Of a stretch of 64,000 nt of DNA, positions 10,687 through 22,706 are shown piece by piece (the stretch's first letter is position 1; every line of letters begins with the position of its first letter). This DNA comes from Aldrovandia affinis. Lineage: Eukaryota > Chordata > Actinopteri > Notacanthiformes > Halosauridae. Location: contig JAINUG010000213.1 of NCBI GenBank assembly GCA_029706075.1, forward strand, positions 384,616 through 448,615, in the 5' to 3' direction. The notes beneath the pieces are model-generated. The model was not told the origin of the DNA. It searched no databases and saw only the letters and a list, made by a program, of their open reading frames with translations. Both the position numbers and the translations under genes were made by a program.

Positions 10687-12016
10687 TGGATTGCCATATT
10701 TATGTGGTTTAATCTATCACAAATTAACACTGAATGTGAGAGTGGTGAAAGTGGATGCAGATAGAATAAAGTAGATGTTCAGTAATTTCATTACCCATGA
10801 AACATAGGGTGTGGGGGGCTGGGGGGGGTATACACTGTGTGATTGCAATTGCAACTGCAATTAGCCTTTGTAAAAAACATATATTAAGGGTAAAACATTA
10901 GTCCTGGGAAATTAGTCTCAGCCAGTGACCAGACCCACTTCAACACCAGACTGCAAGATGATACTATCTCTCCTCACTACAACAATAAGGCATCTTAATG
11001 TCACTTTACTGAGTGTGGGGTTTTAGGTTTAACATGTTAAACATTATTACTGCTAGTGGTAACAATGCCCCCCCCCATGAGGGATCTATAAAGTACATGC
11101 TGTTCGATTATGTTCTATTCTATCATATTTTAGCATATTTGAGCACGTTGTTGTGAATTTTGACATTACTCACAGTTAATTTGCTATGCTCAAGTGTAAC
11201 AATTGTTTTGAGTAGCCAGATGCTCCTGACCTTCAGGAGTTTGATTTTTGTGTTTTCACAGCAATCCCCCCAATCTTTTATATCCACTTCATCACAATAG
11301 CATTTATTTATTTTATTTTATTTAAAATGACTTTGATACATTTTAGCATGGTTCTGTATTATCATGGTGTTCAGGCACTCTGTGGTTTTAAGAACAGGGA
11401 GTGAAGTACTATTCTACATCTTGCCTCTTCCTTATAATTCCTTGATAGGTTATTTTAAGATATTCTATGCAACACCTGGAAAAAAACAATATGTAATAAA
11501 TCCAATATAGTATAATTAATGAATTGTATCAGTGAAAATACTCTAAATATTCAAAATCAGAATGTTTAATACACATTAACATAGTAAGACAATGAACTCA
11601 ATCATAAATAGCAGTAAAACCATATATGGTGCGAGGAGAAATGCACACAAAAACACAAAAAACGGTGGACCATTTTAATATATGTATTTATATGAAAGTG
11701 TCAATATAAAATTGGTAATTACATAGTGAGGGTAAAAACACAGGCCACAGAGTATATAAAATGATCTGCGCTAAAAATAACAGAAAAGCTAGAAGGCCAG
11801 AGAACCTTCTTCACTCACGCCACACTCATCCTCCAACTAATTATTACATGGTAGAGATGTGTGATGGCTCCCTTGCCCAGCCCGTCTGAAAATGGAGCTT
11901 CGCTTTCTTTGTGTGTGAGTCACGTTCTCCTCTAACATTCCTTATTGCGTAACTGTATCTTCATGGTTCCCATGGTAACTCGGTGGCGATGGTCAGCTTT
12001 GGCCCAGCCGGCTCCC
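10687..12016. other. sult6b1 downstream flank
   Basis: No other gene is recognised. On the minus strand this would hold the sult6b1 3' UTR. A candidate ATTAAA polyadenylation signal (complement at 11674-11679) lies about 340 bp past the stop codon, which is weak evidence. The rest is AT-rich. Confidence 0.4.
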
Positions 12017-12144
12017 CTACTTGCAGTACACGTCATACTTCAACCTGGCTCCCAGCTTTGTTCCAGCAAGGCGCCGCTCAAACTCAGCGTCCATCTCCTT
12101 GCTCTGGGCCTCACTGAAGTGATTTTTCCAGTCTCCCACCTCGC
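12017..12144 (-). CDS. sult6b1: sult6b1 coding exon 7 (last)
   Basis: End of Gly259 to Lys300 and a TAG stop at 12017-12019. It contains the [10 protein letters not shown] signature near the C terminus. Acceptor GTCCAG. Confidence 0.95.
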
Positions 12145-15100
12145 CTGGACAGAAAACATCAACAGCCTGATAGTCTCCTGAGAGCCTTAAGTGGGATGTG
12201 CAGTACTGGCAGACCAAACAAACTGTGGTTCTGGGACAGCAGGGAACTCTTAACAGGGCTGTCTTCTTTTCAGAATCTCCCAAACCAGTGATAAAATGTT
12301 CCAGGAATCATTGGCCAAAGATACACAGTTGCACAGCCCAGAATGGCTTATTCTATTTACACCAACGAGTACTTGCAACAGAAACAATTCAACACTCAAA
12401 TAGAATGTGTATTATATTGGAACTGTGATAAGGAACATTTGCTGGAACTACTTAATTTCAGTGTATTATACTGGTTCTCCATGCAGGATATAGGAAAATT
12501 ATCAACACCCTCTCAACCAATCACAGTTGAGTATTTATCCATGTCCTGGTATAAAGTAAATTAACGTTATGCCAAGGAAAGACATTGATAACAGCCAGGT
12601 AATTGTACAAAATTGTTTGATGGGGGCCATCATCAATAAGCATCGTTTGCCTTGTAAAGGACATTTTGTTTCTGATTTGTCTTCCATTTTCTCCCAATTT
12701 GGTATCCAATTACACCCGCTGTTTTCATGTCAATTCCCCCTTCCTACTATGAGTTCGCTGCCATAGCCCTGTGACCGGCGGTGTCAAAGGCGAAGCATCG
12801 TCTCTTTCAAGACGGCACTCGCCAAGCCGGCGACCGTAACTCCAGCACCCCAGAGCCACTCCTGTGCGCAGCGAACATCCTGTCGGCTTCCCTCCCCCCT
12901 CCCACAGCCAATTGCCGCCCCCCAGTGGCACTCCTGGCCAGAGCCGACTCTGGCGCGACCGGAGAATCGAACCCCAGTCGCCGTGGCAGGCGTCGAACGT
13001 TGTAACCACTGGACCACGCGGGAGGCCATCATTTGCATTGTAAAAGAGAAGCAGGTCTGCCGTCCAATCCCTACCTTTCCTGAAGAAGACAGTGCTCATT
13101 TGACCGTGTGAGCCCTTGGAGCTCTCCTTCATGGCATTGAAGGTGCTCTCCTGAGCGATGCTCTGAGCTTGCTCCTCACTCAGAGTGAAGCTGAAGAACT
13201 TGGAGATTTCTCCTATCCATTTACACAGGTCCTGAACACAGTGCGAGAAAGACAAGTCAGTTTGGACAAATGGTGAGAACAAAACAGCTTGCACGTCGCT
13301 CTCAACTTCATCATACAGTATGCTACTCCCATTAAGAATGATTTAATGGAGGGCGAAAGCAAATGATTATATCGAGTGAACGTTTTCTTAAATATAATTA
13401 CTACCAATAAAAATGAAAAGAAAGAAAATGATGCTCTTGTCTAATGCCTTGCCTAGCTTCATTCCCGCCTAATGACCCACATAGTTTGTAATAATAGCTA
13501 TTAGTTGAATCAACAATGGCATCTCTATTGGCTAATTTGTCCCAAAGGCTTGAGAATGTTAAACTACTCTTGCTGAGATATATTTCAAACCAACACCATT
13601 TCTGTGTACATACACTGAAATTATTCTGTGGGGCATATAGGACAATAAAACAACCCCTAAATGTGCCTAGCACCTGCATCTCTTCTCTATTGAGTTTCAC
13701 AACTTATTTTCTTTGAGATTTTCCACTCTTTGGAAAGTCGGTCATGTGGCTCGCCTGTTGCGTAACAGCGCCCTCTTAATCAGTTTCTTGATTTTGGTAC
13801 CATCTGCTTTTTGTCACTCCACACCTCCCTGGCTCCCTAGAGACAACACTAACATGCATACGCTAATAACACGTGCATATCATCTTGCTACATTTATTAA
13901 ATGACCCGTTTCCTGAGGAAAAGCAGTCTTTACTGCGCTTTCATGTACAAAGAGTCTGTGCTTGCCTCCATATCCAGCTTGTTTCTGTGACTGCTGATGG
14001 CTTGTGGAGCGTCTCAAGAGCAGAACTCTTAATCTTGAAGCCCAACTCACTAGACTCGACTGCACTGCGGAAAATGTATAAAATGATTTCAGCCCTTGCA
14101 GGAAGAGGATCTGGCCCAGTCCCCTGAGATCAGGACTGATGAGCCCCAGGGCACCCTGGTGGCCACACCCCCCTAAGAGAACAGACTTTTAGTCGTAGTG
14201 GGGGACTCAATTATTAGAGGTGTAGACAGTATAGTGCGTTCACATGATAAGGAGTCTCGGATGGCATGTTGCCTGCTCAAATACTTTGAACTGCTTCGTT
14301 GAATACAGACTGTATTTCCAATAGTAATTTATTGAACAATTTTCCTCAGAGTGAGGTGAAAATACAGAACATCCACAACACAGTCTTGTGGGATTCACTG
14401 CATATCTGGCCTATCCGTTCATATGTGCCCCTAAATAACATCACCAAAGTAGTACATAACGCCCTGCGATTCAGTTAAGAGGTGGTTTGGATGGACAAAA
14501 ACGCAAATGAATTAACACACACAAAACTTGCAGAGGACCTAATATATTTTTTTATTGGCCCCCGACCCCACCCCCCAAAGTGGGCGGAAGCAAGACATAT
14601 GTCGTTCGCTGAATATTAACTAGCAATTACACTACCGTCTAGTTGCATTTTCACCATCCTCCACAAACTAGAGCCCTAACTCTCATGTACTGTGAATGAA
14701 AAGCTTGTGAGACTCATAATAATCAATTTTCTTCACATCAGTGCCATGAGAGCAAATGGCAACAATTTGTTTCACCATTTTTTCTTTTCTAAAATCCACC
14801 AGCTGTCTTACAGACGATAATAAAAAAGGTTTTTACACCACAATACAGAGTTAGCTGTTTCTGTTCTGTAATTTACAGCCTCCCCCCGTAGGATACACCC
14901 CATAGATGAGTCATCAGTGGTCTTCTGTAAATGGCAGGACTCATGTACTCACGCACTCACGTGTAATAGCAACGCAGTAAACCTGGGTTGTAAATCATTT
15001 TAAAACCATGATCTTCTGGGGTATGGGTGAAAACAATTAGCATAGGGGCTCAAAAACTTCATGTAGATGCCATTGTACACTTGTAAATAAGGGGAGGGGT

Positions 15101-18100
15101 GGGTGAACTAAAGTTTTTGCATAGGCAGAAAATACCTGCAGACAGAAGATACCTAGGTACAGTACAGCCAATAGGTGCCTAATGCTAGCCAGCTGCTGCG
15201 GCTGTAGCAAAGTCTCACGGCGACTGGAACACGGAGCAGATCAGATGTCAGAGAGTCTGCCCATCGAATGAGCACAAAGTAAAACCACAAGCTACACTAA
15301 AGCTCAGAGTCAGCATTACCTCCTTCAGTTCCTCATAGGTGACAACCATTACAGTGGGGTCATCCAAACGCTTCTCCCAGGCCAGGGCGTGGTCAAAGTA
15401 GGAGCCCCAGGGCACTGCGGGCAAAGAGACAAAACCTTAGTCCCTCGTTCCAGAGACGGAAGAGAACACCTGCATCCCGCTCCACGGCCAATTGTAAACG
15501 GCAAAAGATGTGACTTTCATTGAATGCGATGTCATGTTTTATCATGTAGGACAGGTGTGTCAAACTCATTCCATCAAGGGCCGAGTGTATGCAGGTTTTT
15601 GTTGCAACCAGTGCACTACACCAGGTGATTTCACTAATTAGCTTCCTTCTTCAACCAAGGAGGGGAACTAATTGAAATCACCTGGTGTTGTGCACTGGTT
15701 GCAACAAAAACCTGCATACACTCGGCCTACGATGGAATGAGTTTGACACCCCTGATGTAGGACAATGAGGAGGATAGTTTTATAGTAGGTGGTGAGTTAC
15801 ACTTACTTCAAATGTTATCACCGCAGTTATGTATCACGTGTCGGTGAAGCAATCTGCTCTTTTGTAGAGGACCTCTAGTGTCTGTGATGCCGGCTAGACC
15901 GCACACTCTTACGTCTCCACATTCTGGAGAATCCAGAGTTACCCAACACCCGACGCTTATTCAGCTTCCAACGCAACCTGTTCTGCAAAACTCAGTCCCC
16001 CGCGGTTACTGGCATTGAGTAATGTCAGTGGTTTCCCAGCTGAGAATTCCAATATTTTGAAATTCGACGACTAAAAGAAATATTGCTGAGGGACTCAAAT
16101 TACTCGGGAGTGCTGTGGAAAGTACAGAGCGCTAAATTAGGCCATCTGAGGAAACCTGTTTGGGTCGGCGCTGTTGCCACAGATAACAATAGGCTTCTCA
16201 AGAGCTATGAAATCAGAAACGCTGCTCTTGAGATTCTATGACATCACCCGAACGGATCGTTAGTTTTTTGTGCACTTTGGAATTTCAGTAAGATATCTTA
16301 TTTTGGCCTCCCCGTCGGCTTCACCTGCTGCATGTGCTACAAGGTTTTCCTGAAACAAAACCCCTGAAGCAAAGAGACGTGTCATTCGGCACAATCTTTT
16401 TTTTCTCTTCTGCGTCCTCTGACTTTCTCGCTTACCGTCGCCGCTCATGAACTCCGTGTAAAACTGGTCCCAGGACTCGCTCGTTGGCAGCACAGGGTTT
16501 TTGTTGGAGAAGTGATAGAAGGAAACGACTGTGTCTTTGGGGTTTCGGAAAATCACCAGCATCTGTAGAAACATGTGCTCTCACTTAGTTTATGAATGTG
16601 AAACATTTAACCACTTAGGGGGAACGAAAACACTCCTCTTGTTGTTGGCGTATTGCTGTGGATTAGTGTTCGGGACTCTACGATTAAGATTGTTGTAGGA
16701 AAGAGCCACGGCACGCTTAATGGTGTTTTGTGAAATACATCTAACCCACATTTCAACTTAATAAGCAACAGAGCGCTACACTACTTCCGATCCCTGCGTC
16801 TGTGCCGTGTTGATTTCCTGTATAATTTGTCTTTTCCTTCCCGGTGTTACAGGTATGGTATGCAGCTGCCTGCAATGATGTCTATCGCTGTATTACTGCA
16901 CTGGTCTCTTGCGCGAACTATGATTGTTCCAACCGTGTATTAATGCACATCTTGTAAGTCGCTCTGGATAAGAGCGTCTTTTAAATGTCATGTCATGTCT
17001 ACCCTCCAGCTTTATTAGGTCCGGGGTCTTTATGAAGAGGAAGTGCATTTTTGAAAAACTGAAATGAAAGCTGCTGAAATGCGGCGTAGGGCAGAAGGGA
17101 AAAAGGTTTGTCATCAGATTACATATTGCCACTTATTAAACAATTTAATACTCAATTATGTGTCATTGTAAAAAATAAAAAAACCTTCAAGCCGTGAATA
17201 CGAACCTTTGTTTTGTTGGTGGTAAAGGAAGCAGGGATGAGATCGGGGTGCATGTGTGTTCCTATAAATCTTGGAGATGGTGCTTCTTTTAAATACTGGA
17301 AGGCAAAGGAGATAAACAAGGGCTGTAGTTCAACTGTTGGTGCTGTAGAGGCCATGTATTACAAACAGAGAAGAGCTCAAAGAATATGGCGCATTTCGCT
17401 ATGTGATGTTTACATTGATAGAATCTCGTAAGATTCATCCTCCTCCAGATATCTCCCTTCCTCCGTCTTGTTGCTAAACTATGTGCCACCAAAACAGATT
17501 CAGTCCTGCTCAAGAATTCAACTGCAGAGTTTCTACAGAACAGTGGGCTAAAATTTTATTATTTTTTGCATTGTGAAACTCATAACCAATGTCAGAGCAT
17601 GGTCAAAGATCTTTATGCAGATAACAAAATCTATTTGTCACTGGCATTTATACGCCATTATTATTAAATATAGATTCAGCCCTCAACAAGGCATCGATGT
17701 GGTTCACTGTAACATGGCTCCCAAACCAAAAGTTCAGCCCCCAATGAGAATGTGAGATGTACACATGCAAAACACAAGCCTACATTTTTAATTAATTTAC
17801 TGTTACATTCCCCAACATTTTCAGGGGGCTGAGATGAAAGACATAGGGTCTAAAATCACCACTGGAGTGTATGTAGCAGAACTGCATTATGCAAGTGATT
17901 TTGAGAGAAGACCATGAACTGGCTTTAGGGTCACTGAATGGAATCCTACCCTGCAATTGTAGAAATCACCAAGTGACAAGACAAGTGACAAGACTGAACT
18001 GGAGTGACTGCACAGAAGGGAATAACAGTGGAGTGGTGTGGTAGAATTCTTTGGAATACTGAAACGTGTTTGATTTTTTTTTTCTGTGTGACAAAAAGTA

Positions 18101-18464
18101 CAATAAAAATAGAAATACCATGACCTCCAGACTAATGGAGTTAATAATAAGTTATTAACTAATAACCTCCCATGCTAAGCAGTGACATAACGTCCTCAAA
18201 AAAACTAGTTCAGCAACTACATCCTGACAAATATTTGTTCATATTGGTAATGCTTTCTGTGTCTGTGCTTTACTACCTATAACAGTACCTGTTACGGGGC
18301 TGGGGTCCAAATTGAGAAAAGACTGTAGCGTGTAGTCTGAAAACTGAATCTGAGCAGTAAAAGGAGGTCAGTCCTGTTCTCCTGATTTTCAGCAACATTC
18401 TGGAATGGTGTGTGTGTGTGCTTGTGTATGTGTGTGTGTGTGTGTGAGAGAACATGTGTACACG

Positions 18465-18533
<69 letters not shown>

Positions 18534-19120
18534 GATGAAAGGAAACGATTTCAGGAATTTCCTGAACAATTTTCCCCAGCAGGACTAGAAGTGACAGACC
18601 TCTGACTGCATTGTTGGGTAGTTGCCACACCTGCAATAAGTAACTAATCCATACAGTCATGGCGTGTGCAGTACTGTAGATATTTTTATTACATAACTAT
18701 GTTCTGTATAATTAGTCTTTAGTTTGTTATATTAGATTTTTTGTGATCTCCAAACCTGGGTAAAATACTTCTTTTAAATACTTTAATTGTCAGTAAAAAG
18801 ACCCCTGCAGGTCCCTGAGAATTTTCACTTTAACATGTTAATAACCAAATCACACAATCATAAGAAAGAGTAATTTTGTTCTGAATATTTGGCGAAAATA
18901 GATGTTTATTTTTAAATTGTCAGTAATCTATACGAATGTTACTGGTGTCTAAAAGGATAAAGTATTTCAAACAATAATTTGACCCACGTCTGTGATATGC
19001 CCACCTTTAGCCTTTCTGGACCAAAGAACTCTATCAACGGGGGAATCTTGGCATCCACTTTCTCAGCAGAGGAAGCTTCAATGATTTTCCGCATCACCGA
19101 CACCATCCAGTTAAACCCTG

Positions 19121-19156
<36 letters not shown>

Positions 19157-20918
19157 GTAGAGGGAGAGGGAGAGGGAGAGGGAGAGGTGCCATGAGGGTT
19201 AGCCCTTCAGGAAGGAGGAGGCGATGAAGCATTGTGTCAACACATGGGGCTGCCTCGCGCAAAGAGGCTTCATTTGTCATTGTCCGTAGATCTGGCTGAT
19301 GTTTAATTTGACATTCCCCGTGTATCTCGTCTGCCATCTCACCGAGATACTGCAGACAGTGACCGACCGTCATAGTCATAGTTCATCGAGCTAGTACATC
19401 ATTTTTTTACATTTAGCATTTTAAGCATTTAGCAGACGCTCTTATCCAGAGCGACATCCAGATTAGGGGAGAAAAATAAAAGCAGAGATTTGAAAAATTC
19501 TGTGAAAAGACAGAAAAAGACCATTCTTCATTTCCCTTAATACATTAACATTATTTTCAGAGTCGTTAGAGTCGTCTGCTGGTTCCTTTGTCCCACATGA
19601 GTTTACTCTATTATTTTAAAGCTATAAAGGTGAGTTGCTTGCACACAAGCTGCTTTCATGACAGGCGTACGCAGAAGCATGTAGAAACCCTAAGAGTCAT
19701 ATTAATCCCAAAAACTATTTTTTAAGTGAGAGATAAATGGTAGTGTACTTGCAGAATATATATATATATATATGGTATATACTGTATATAAGCATATAAA
19801 ACACAAAATGTGTCAGCGTAATGAAAGGTTCACAAGATGACACTGCTCAAAGCCTCACAATAAATGATGATTGGACCTGCCACGGGAAAGGTGCGATCAC
19901 ATATTTAGAATTGTGGGTAACGCCACAGCTCATGGTGCTGGCAGAGGTGAGCGAGAAGGAGGGAATGATGCCTGTTCAGCCAGACCAGGGACCCAGGATG
20001 CACCTGAGCACACACACAGGCAGCAGCACGTTAGGCTTCCTTAGGAAGGGCAAAGATAGGGGTCGCAGCTCAGGGGCCGTATGTACCTTTACATTTACAT
20101 TTTAGGCATTTAGCAGACGCTCTTATCCAGAGCGACTTACACAGGTTACATTTCTTTACATACAATCCATTTATATAGCTGGATATTTTACTGAAGCAAT
20201 TCAGGTTAAGTACCTTGCTCAAGGGTACAATGGCAGTGCCCCCACCTGGGAATTGAACCTGCAATTCACAAGCCCAGCTCCCTAACCATTACACTACACT
20301 GCCAGCCAGTATGCGCAAAGATTCCAAGAGTAGGGGTGCTGATCTCGGATCAGTTTAGCCTTTTAGCTCCTAATGGATATGGTTAGGATATGGACAGGGG
20401 AAACCTGATCCTAGATCAGCACTCCTACTCTTGGAATCTTTGTACTTTGCCCCAGACCTGCGTTTCTCTATTTGGCAACATGCAGCGGTTACAACAGCCG
20501 CTGCCCATGAACATATCTGCCAACATTTCCACGACGCCCCCGCAAGCCAGTTCACGCAGAGGCTATACAGAATAAGTTGCCTTTGAGTAGAAAATGTCTC
20601 GCTGCGGTAAAAGGGTAGACAGTAAAAAGTGCGATTATGCTCAGCTGCTCGTCAGATCTCCTCTGTAAGGAGTCCAGCGCCCGGACTGGGGAAGAAAAAA
20701 AAAATGTCAGAAGAGTTGCACTCACCACATTTTGGGTAGGCTACTACCATGACATCATCTGGCCGTGCCTCCAGCTCCACCAGAGCCTCCAGGTTCTCCG
20801 CCGGGCTCATGAGAGTGGGGTACAGCACCCCGTTGTGCCTGTACAGCTTATCCTCCTCCTTCATGCCCTGAGCCCTTTCCATCCTGGACTGCATTTGCGC
20901 AAAAAAAGACGAGTTCAT
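12017..20918 (-). CDS. sult6b1: Cytosolic sulfotransferase, SULT6B1-like (complete, seven coding exons)
   Basis: Transfers a sulfuryl group from PAPS to a small acceptor in the cytosol; the physiological acceptor of the 6B family is poorly known. Coding exons on the minus strand: 20726-20918, 19005-19117, 17206-17295, 16436-16562, 15320-15414, 13075-13231, 12017-12144. They total 903 nt (300 aa plus stop), the usual family length, with GT-AG introns and compatible phases throughout. Residue positions: PAPS 5'-phosphosulfate loop YPKCGFNW (61-68), probable catalytic His116 in GTHMHPD, 3'-phosphate site [13 protein letters not shown] (138-150), and C-terminal [12 protein letters not shown] (257-268). 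Cys in YPKCG, where many SULTs have Ser, fits SULT6B. Start: Met at 20918 follows an in-frame stop (20982-20984) with no ATG between. Introns hold SINEs and fold-back elements, but no exon is broken. Confidence 0.95.
12684..13026 (-). mobile_element. tRNA-derived SINE with AAATTGG-type tail (copy 2)
   Basis: A full-length copy in sult6b1 intron 6, sense with the gene. The head is GTGGTCCAGTGGTTACAACG with B box GGTTCGATTCTCC. The tail is the complement of CTCCCAATTTGGTATCCAAT at 12690-12715. Its 5' end lies 48 bp from the exon 6 donor. Confidence 0.87.
13075..13231 (-). CDS. sult6b1: sult6b1 coding exon 6
   Basis: Residues 207-258 plus one base ([13 protein letters not shown] through STVFFRK). 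Acceptor TTCAG, donor AAAG|GTAGGG. A SINE begins 48 bp downstream of the donor. Confidence 0.94.
14180..14278 (+). pseudogene. LINE ORF1 fragment (GDSIIRG esterase-like motif)
   Basis: The plus frame reads [17 protein letters not shown] and ends in MACCL. A GDS(I/L)xR block followed by a cysteine-rich CLPGA-type end is common in ORF1 of fish CR1/L2-type LINEs. It sits in sult6b1 intron 5, antisense, and only about 33 codons are readable. Confidence 0.55.
15320..15414 (-). CDS. sult6b1: sult6b1 coding exon 5
   Basis: Residues 175-206 ([16 protein letters not shown] through TYEELKE), the conserved W-G-S/Y-F-D-H block of SULTs. Acceptor CCGCAG, donor GGAG|GTAATG. Confidence 0.95.
15552..15754. 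mobile_element. hAT-type fold-back element with 8-bp target duplication
   Basis: A 203-bp near-perfect palindrome whose two arms (each about 85-90 bp) share CAAACTCATTCCATC, GCATACACTCGG-type and TTGTTGCAACCAGTGCA blocks. It is flanked on both sides by ATGTAGGA (15544-15551 and 15755-15762), the 8-bp duplication expected of hAT transposases. It lies in sult6b1 intron 4 and has no coding capacity. Confidence 0.9.
16436..16562 (-). CDS. sult6b1: sult6b1 coding exon 4
   Basis: Residues 133-174 plus one base. It holds the 3'-phosphate PAPS-binding block [13 protein letters not shown]. Acceptor TCTACAG, donor GACG|GTAAGC. Confidence 0.95.
16945..17000 (+). mobile_element. HE1-type SINE tail fragment
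   Basis: Only the terminal stem-loop region (GTAAGTCGCTCTGGATAAGA and following bases) remains, in sult6b1 intron 3. Confidence 0.7.
17206..17295 (-). CDS. sult6b1: sult6b1 coding exon 3
   Basis: Thirty codons, phase 0 on both sides, residues 103-132. It contains GTHMHPD, which carries the likely catalytic histidine. Acceptor TTCCAG, donor AAAG|GTTCGT. Confidence 0.93.
18405..18533. repeat. (GT)n microsatellite
   Basis: A long GT run interrupted by GAGAGAACATG and GTACACGCA. Located in sult6b1 intron 2. Repeat-coded Thr-His frames on the minus strand are artefacts. Confidence 0.95.
19005..19117 (-). CDS. sult6b1: sult6b1 coding exon 2
   Basis: Encodes the end of Gly65 to Lys102 ([10 protein letters not shown] through [10 protein letters not shown]). 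The acceptor TGTCAG lies directly against a GT/GA-rich microsatellite in intron 1, so the polypyrimidine tract is made of repeat sequence. The donor is AAAG|GTGGGC. Confidence 0.92.
19120..19190. repeat. CA/GA and GGGAGA-rich microsatellite beside sult6b1 exon 2
   Basis: (AC)n, then (GA)n, then several GGGAGA units start 3 bp from the exon 2 acceptor. On the gene strand this gives a pure pyrimidine tract, so repeat length could affect splicing. Confidence 0.9.
19409..19462 (-). mobile_element. HE1-type SINE tail fragment
   Basis: Reverse complement of the terminal stem-loop only (GCAGACGCTCTTATCCAGAG), in sult6b1 intron 1. Confidence 0.7.
20090..20306 (-). mobile_element. HE1-type SINE, near full length
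   Basis: On the minus strand: head GTGTAGTGTAATGGTTAGGG, B box GGTTCAATTCC, then the body with TTGAGCAAGGTACTTAACCT and AATATCCAGC, and the tail stem-loop. Same subfamily as 41033, 52093, 62996 and 63628. Confidence 0.9.
20316..20442. mobile_element. Fold-back MITE
   Basis: Arms 20316-20355 and 20401-20442 are inverted (CAAAGATTCCAAGAGTAGG against CCTACTCTTGGAATCTTTG) around a centre rich in TTTAGCTCCTAATGG. It lies 10 bp from the HE1 SINE, in sult6b1 intron 1. Confidence 0.8.
20726..20918 (-). CDS. sult6b1: sult6b1 coding exon 1
   Basis: Encodes residues 1-64 and the first base of Gly65, ending in YPKC|G at a GTGAGT donor. The frame is open further upstream to 20978 but starts there with GTG, so the ATG at 20918 (AAAAAATGA context) is preferred. 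Met9 and Met13 are possible alternatives. Confidence 0.88.
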
Positions 20919-20984
20919 TTTTTCAATCCTGCTACGGAGAGTTGCCGTAAAGCCTCCTGTCGATTCAGATTCAGCCACAGCCTA

Positions 20985-21942
20985 TTTGTGCTGTCGAATG
21001 ACCATGGGACTGGGCTGACTGTCAGCTCGTGAGTACGTGCGTGCCAGTGTGTGTACACACTGTATTTATGTGCGTGTGTGGAGGGAGGCTCCTCCCCCCC
21101 TTCCGTGAGAAGCAGGAGTTTCCTGCTCGCTGCCCGCGAGGATTGGAAGATCTGGTTTCCTGCTCGCGGCAGTGATTGATGTGCAGAAGCGCGCGCTTGT
21201 TGGGGTTGTTGGGAGGCTTGTGCGGCGAGGACCAGCAGGGGAAAGTGGCGGGGGGGATGTGAGAGGTGTCGTAGCCATCCTTTCCTGGCCAGATGAAAGG
21301 AGCTGTCATGAACGGGAGCAGCCAAAAGTGAAAGGGACAGAGAGGGGGTGGGCTCGTGTTGCTGCAAACTGCCTTGTTGCTCCTCTAACTGAACAACTTT
21401 TTATGACTTTTTACGAAAACTACCAAAAATATTGTTATTTTCAGCCATTTATTTATTTATATGTTTTCTTTTCCTCCCCCCCCACACTGATACATGGGAA
21501 AAGCATCTTTGCTCACTGAAGTTCTTTTTTTGTTGTTTTTTTTGGAGGGAGGGAGGAGGGTGGGGGGGAGACATGTTATTACAGCGCACATGTTGACCAT
21601 AATTATGTAACGGTTACATCTGGATATCTTTACGTTACATACATTAGTCTGAGAACTAATCAGCCGCCCGCATCGTTTCCTCCATGCTGGGCAAAATCCA
21701 AATACAGTCACCCCTTTCAGGGCTCCCTCTTGATTTATTGTGTGTCTGTGATGTGGACAGTCTGAATATACTGAATATGACAGGGGATCCTGTGCACGAT
21801 CAGCCCACTGCCTCTATTCCTACCAGCATTTCCATGGAATGACAACTAATCATTTATCTAAATGGCAACTAATCATTTATACATATCCAGCTCTTTACAT
21901 GTGTGCTGAATCAGCTTAGACGTGCTGCCTGTTTTTTTACCT
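20985..21942. other. Upstream flank of sult6b1
   Basis: Promoter side of sult6b1 on the minus strand. No TATA box or other convincing element was identified. A GC-rich patch lies at 21080-21300. Open frames here carry no known domain. Confidence 0.4.
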
Positions 21943-22243
21943 TTATTTAACCAGGCAAGCCATTAAGAACAAGTTCTTATTTACAATGGTGGCCTGGGTA
22001 CATACCTGGGTACATACACCATTCACTCACACACTCACACCTACAGGGCAATTTAGACTCTCCAATTAGCCTAACGTGCTTGTCTTTGGACTGTGGGAGG
22101 AAACCGGAGTACCCGGAGGAAACCCACACGGACACGGGGAGAACATGCAAACTCCGCACAGAAAGGCCCCGGCCGGGATTCGAACCCGGGACCTTCTTGC
22201 TGTGAGGCGACAGTGCTATCCACTGCACCACCATGCCGTCATT
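21943..22243 (-). mobile_element. V-SINE (DANA/mermaid-type)
   Basis: Reading the minus strand: tRNA-like head (GTGGTGCAGTGGATAGCACTG), B box GGGTTCGAATCCCGG, then the V-SINE central domain (complement of TTTGGACTGTGGGAGGAAAC and following GGAGAACATGCAAACTCC). The 3' end is rich in CTTGCCTGGTTAAATAAAGG. It looks full length. Confidence 0.92.
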
Positions 22244-22660
22244 TCTGTTAGAGCTATATAATAAGAGAATAAATGTCCCGAAATTGTAATAATTCAACGA
22301 GGGACGTAGGAAGGAGGAGCAGGCTTGGAAGTTAAAAGACCATGAGGCCAGGCTGGAATAGCTTAAGTCCTTGTAAAAATATTCTGTCCGTGGGCCCAAC
22401 AGCAATGCAACACCGATGACCGAAACCAATGAGCCAGTTGCCCCTAGTAACAAACCAACTGCCCTATAGGCCCCTCTAAACCGCTAGCCTGTTGGGATGG
22501 CCCTCGGCTCGATCAGTATTGCACATTGTTGGCACACAAACATAGACCCATGCCACCCATACTCTACTCGTACTCAGTCTACCCAAACACGGACCGAATG
22601 CAAACTATGCTTCCAGTTTGGGCAAAGAGACAACATTCCTCATACAAGCATAAGCTTAGC

Positions 22661-22706
22661 TGTTGGGTGGCTCATCCTGTTAAGACGCTGTTCTACCCTG
22701 CTGAAG
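22661..22706 (+). mobile_element. SINE head fragment
   Basis: GGGTGGCTCATCCTGTTAAG and the next bases match the tRNA-like head of the SINE family seen at 54690-55135 and 50740. The body is missing. Confidence 0.5.

Noticed and set aside
18273..18660. Thr-His repeat frames on the minus strand
   Set aside because: Translation of a (GT)n microsatellite inside a sult6b1 intron.
20919..20978. Extending sult6b1 to a start at 20978
   Set aside because: That position is GTG, not ATG, and an in-frame TAG lies two codons upstream. The first ATG is at 20918.
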